This document shows positions 41,738-43,275 of a stretch of DNA of 43,275 nucleotides, piece by piece. A model generated the notes under the pieces. The model was not told the origin of the DNA. It was given only the letters and a program-made list of their open reading frames with translations, and ran no database searches. The stretch covers positions 1 to 43,275 of the forward strand of contig NZ_CAJLKP010000053.1 of assembly GCF_905207245.1 (NCBI RefSeq), given 5' to 3'. How positions within the stretch are numbered: position 1 is the first letter of the stretch; every line of letters starts with the position of its first letter. A program made the translations under genes and the position numbers. This DNA is from an uncultured Bacteroides sp. Lineage in GTDB: Bacteria > Bacteroidota > Bacteroidia > Bacteroidales > Bacteroidaceae.

Positions 41738-42247
41738 TTATCCAAGAGGATTATCCTCCAGTCCATCGTCGCCCGAGTCACCACCCGAGCCGCTGCCTGA
41801 ACCACCTCCCGAAGGAACATTCGATAAACCTTTCAGATAATCATCCAGACTTACCAAATCCAGTTTTTCACCGGCACGGGTAGCTGTCTTGTTGATTTTC
41901 AGCTCTTTATTAGCCTGAAAGCAAATACGGACACTATCCACACTCTTGGCAGTCACGTCTTCGGCTTTCTCTTCTCCTTTCGACTTGGCAGCCAACATAA
42001 ACACTCCCAATCCTGTAATATTCACTGTTTTGCCTTCCAGCAACTGCTCCTTCAGTTTTTCCACGAAGTTCTGCATCGTGCTTCGGATATCACCGATAGA
42101 AAGTGAAGAACGATCCTGCATCTTCTGAGCTATGAAGTTCAGGTCTACACTCTGTCCTAACGTTATTAACTGCGGAAAAAACTTTTTGGGAGAATTCTCA
42201 ACCCGAGGGTCCGACGGTCTCTCTACCGTCCTAAAAATTGCACTCAT
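41738..42247 (-). CDS. HU-like DNA-binding protein (HU-HIG type)
   Basis: A 169-residue member of the HU-related family abundant in Bacteroidetes, larger than true HU. A short N-terminal strand (MSAIFRTVERPSDPR) leads into the HU-like core (about 25-125) with LNFIAQKMQDRSSLSIGDIRST, KTVNITGLGVFMLAAKS and SVRICFQANKELK. The tail is a low-complexity Gly/Ser/Asp linker (about 143-169) with SGGGSGSGSGGDSGDDG, probably disordered. DNA binding is expected from the family; the biological role of these accessory forms is unclear. The smalltalk-type gene follows. A nested palindrome lies directly upstream. Confidence 0.9.
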   Translation of the reverse strand: MSAIFRTVERPSDPRVENSPKKFFPQLITLGQSVDLNFIAQKMQDRSSLSIGDIRSTMQNFVEKLKEQLLEGKTVNITGLGVFMLAAKSKGEEKAEDVTAKSVDSVRICFQANKELKINKTATRAGEKLDLVSLDDYLKGLSNVPSGGGSGSGSGGDSGDDGLEDNPLG

Positions 42248-42259
42248 ACTTTTTCATTT

Positions 42260-42330
42260 AGAGATTTAAATTCTGTTTTTTAATTCACTTTGTTGATCAA
42301 CAATGATGCAAAGGTGAGGATTAAATCTCT
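42260..42330. promoter_or_regulatory. Nested palindrome upstream of the HU-like gene
   Basis: A perfect 14-bp palindrome, TTGTTGATCAACAA (42290-42303), is nearly concentric with an outer inverted repeat AGAGATTTAA (42260-42269) / TTAAATCTCT (42321-42330). A near -7 box (minus strand CACCTTTG, 42309-42316, one mismatch) lies between the inner palindrome and the outer right arm. The layout suggests an operator or a leader structure controlling the HU-like operon. Confidence 0.6.
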
Positions 42331-42411
42331 AATAAAAGAAGGAAAAAGAGTGATGAGAGCAGTTTTTCTGAGAAAAGTTATAAGTAGCTAAAAATCAGCA
42401 AAGATAGATAA

Positions 42412-42687
42412 TCAAAATAAATCAGAATGTGACCCGGTACGCACTAAAGTCACTATTTTTAATGAAGAATTCAAGCTGTAAATCAACAACCAATCAGGGG
42501 TTACATGACATTCGCGAAAGCCATTATAATTACCACTTAATACATGATCTCGATTTTTTGCAGGCAATTCTTTACCTGTTATTAATTTTAATATAACCTC
42601 ATTAAGTTTACTTTCATCAAGCCCTCTTTTCCTAGCCAACTTTAAATCTTTCAGATATTGGCGGGTAAATTCTAATTCATATTTCAT
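42412..42687 (-). CDS. YafQ-type mRNA interferase toxin
   Basis: A 91-residue RelE-superfamily toxin that would cut mRNA on the ribosome. Catalytic positions matching E. coli YafQ are visible: His48 (RDHVLSG), His61 and Asp65 (ECHVTPDWLLIY) and His87 (RTGSHSDLF). It starts with the typical KYELEFTRQYLKDLK. Its ATG overlaps the antitoxin stop as ATGA, the usual arrangement of such pairs. It appears intact. Confidence 0.93.
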   Translation of the reverse strand: MKYELEFTRQYLKDLKLARKRGLDESKLNEVILKLITGKELPAKNRDHVLSGNYNGFRECHVTPDWLLIYSLNSSLKIVTLVRTGSHSDLF

Positions 42688-42893
42688 TTCACTTTCTCCA
42701 AATACTCCTCAAAACTTTTGCACTTTATGGTACGTCCTTCTTTCACATCCCGCATTGCGCGTAAAGTAGTCTCATTGAGAGAAGTCTCCGCTTTCTTAAC
42801 AGAAATATTCCCCACTCCCCGCAACATTTTTATTGCTTTCTTCAAATCTGGCAACAAGCTTGCATCTTCTATTGTCACTATTAACTGCGTCAT
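42684..42893 (-). CDS. Antitoxin partner of the YafQ-type toxin
   Basis: A 69-residue protein from the ATG at 42893 (MTQLIVTIEDASLL). The N-terminal strand and following helices (DLKKAIKMLRGVGNI) resemble small Bacteroides antitoxins that bind DNA as dimers. The acidic/basic C-terminus (MRDVKEGRTIKCKSFEEYLEKVK) would wrap the toxin. It is not a clear RelB or DinJ by sequence. A longer frame from 42929 starts upstream of the -7 box and was rejected. It overlaps the toxin gene by 4 bp. Autoregulation of the promoter at 42916-42945 is expected from the family. Confidence 0.85.
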   Translation of the reverse strand: MTQLIVTIEDASLLPDLKKAIKMLRGVGNISVKKAETSLNETTLRAMRDVKEGRTIKCKSFEEYLEKVK

Positions 42894-42915
42894 ATATAAA
42901 TTCTCCTTTCTGTTA

Positions 42916-42945
42916 CAAAGATACCACAAATTACGGAATCGTCAA
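42916..42945 (-). promoter_or_regulatory. Promoter of the YafQ-type toxin-antitoxin operon
   Basis: On the minus strand TTG (42943-42945), a 19-bp spacer and TATCTTTG (42916-42923) give a complete Bacteroides-type promoter with the same spacing as that of the blaI-type operon. The ATG at 42893 is 22 bp after the box, so the leader is very short. Confidence 0.75.
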
Positions 42946-42958
42946 GAAATTAAATATT

Positions 42959-43275
42959 TTATTTGAGAACTGTTATGAAACTAGATTTCGCACAACACGC
43001 TTTTATTTGTTCTACAATGCAGGCAACGTCTTCATCCGTCACCCAAGGACCGGCAGGAATACACAAACCCATATTGAATAAACGTTCTGAAACACCATTC
43101 ACATAGCGAGGATTATTCGCATAGACAGGCTGAAGGTGCATAGGTTTCCACAAAGGACGAGTCTCAATACCTTTGGCATCAAGTTGTACACGAACTTCGT
43201 CATAATTAGTACCGGTCTTCTCAGGATCAATCAGAATCGTAGACAACCAATAATTGGCATTGAAACGATCGTCAG
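42959..43275 (-). CDS. DegT/DnrJ/EryC1/StrS-type aminotransferase, 3' part
   Basis: The C-terminal ~105 residues of a pyridoxal-phosphate sugar aminotransferase; the 5' part lies beyond the window end. The frame is open from 43275 and reads DDRFNANYWLSTILID before the block GIETRPLWKPMHLQPVY. The latter is the signature of enzymes that aminate UDP- or dTDP-keto sugars for surface polysaccharides. The end GLCIPAGPWVTDEDVACIVEQIK is also typical. Any internal TTG start is an artefact of the edge. It suggests that a capsule, O-antigen or glycosylation locus begins to the right. Confidence 0.9.
   Translation of the reverse strand, partial: DDRFNANYWLSTILIDPEKTGTNYDEVRVQLDAKGIETRPLWKPMHLQPVYANNPRYVNGVSERLFNMGLCIPAGPWVTDEDVACIVEQIKACCAKSSFITVLK

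Noticed and set aside
42893..42929. Upstream start at 42929 for the antitoxin
   Set aside because: It lies upstream of the -7 box at 42916-42923.

Overview
The window looks like a stretch of core chromosome from the genus Bacteroides, or a very close relative in Bacteroidales. The evidence is the gene content: an Fe/Mn superoxide dismutase with the Bacteroides second-sphere pattern, a hybrid two-component kinase, a fimbrillin-like lipoprotein, an HU-like protein with a tiny 'smalltalk'-type protein, a TSCPD protein and a DUF6922/AbiEii pair. It is also the promoters: many genes have a -7 box of the form TAnnTTTG upstream of the start, which is the primary sigma factor box of Bacteroides. No rRNA, tRNA, CRISPR array, complete insertion sequence or prophage was found.

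Layout. 1-8 kb: sodB, a thiE/tenI-type gene, a small histidine kinase, ppdK, and two RNA-modification genes (rlmD-like, rluA-like). 8-10.8 kb: two related small lipoproteins, an MFS exporter and an exported glutathione-peroxidase-type enzyme. 10.8-11.5 kb: a decayed zone with a histidine-kinase remnant, a 22-bp-period repeat and a strong hairpin. 11.5-16 kb: an OmpA-family protein facing a large hybrid sensor kinase. 16-23.7 kb: a DNA-maintenance block (sbcD, sbcC, a symmetric 178-bp repeat element, map, rmuC, xpt). 23.7-28.5 kb: a blaI/blaR1-type regulatory pair and two cation/proton antiporters. 28.6-32.2 kb: lepA, a lone fimbrillin-like lipoprotein and pdxH. 32.2-35.2 kb: a winged-helix protein, a four-unit palindrome array with an exact 22-bp period, and an mntH-xth-C_GCAxxG_C_C gene run. 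35.3-38.8 kb: pheT-yebC-TSCPD. 38.9-43.3 kb: a candidate nucleotidyltransferase toxin-antitoxin pair, dnaB, HU-like plus smalltalk-type gene, a YafQ-type toxin-antitoxin pair and the 3' end of a sugar aminotransferase gene that runs out of the window.

How the genes fit together. Oxidative-stress and metal functions recur (sodB, glutathione-peroxidase-type enzyme, mntH, exonuclease III). DNA processing also recurs (sbcCD, rmuC, xth, dnaB, HU-like). Most operons end in clear inverted-repeat terminators, several of them symmetric and probably acting in both directions.

The most unusual material is non-coding. One item is the symmetric element at 20729-20906: terminal inverted repeats, two hairpins, two five-unit heptad arrays and a central palindrome. 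It shares a 15-bp word with a half-copy at the window start. The others are two unrelated four-unit arrays with an exact 22-bp period (11147-11222 and 32631-32711) and a nested palindrome in front of the HU-like gene.
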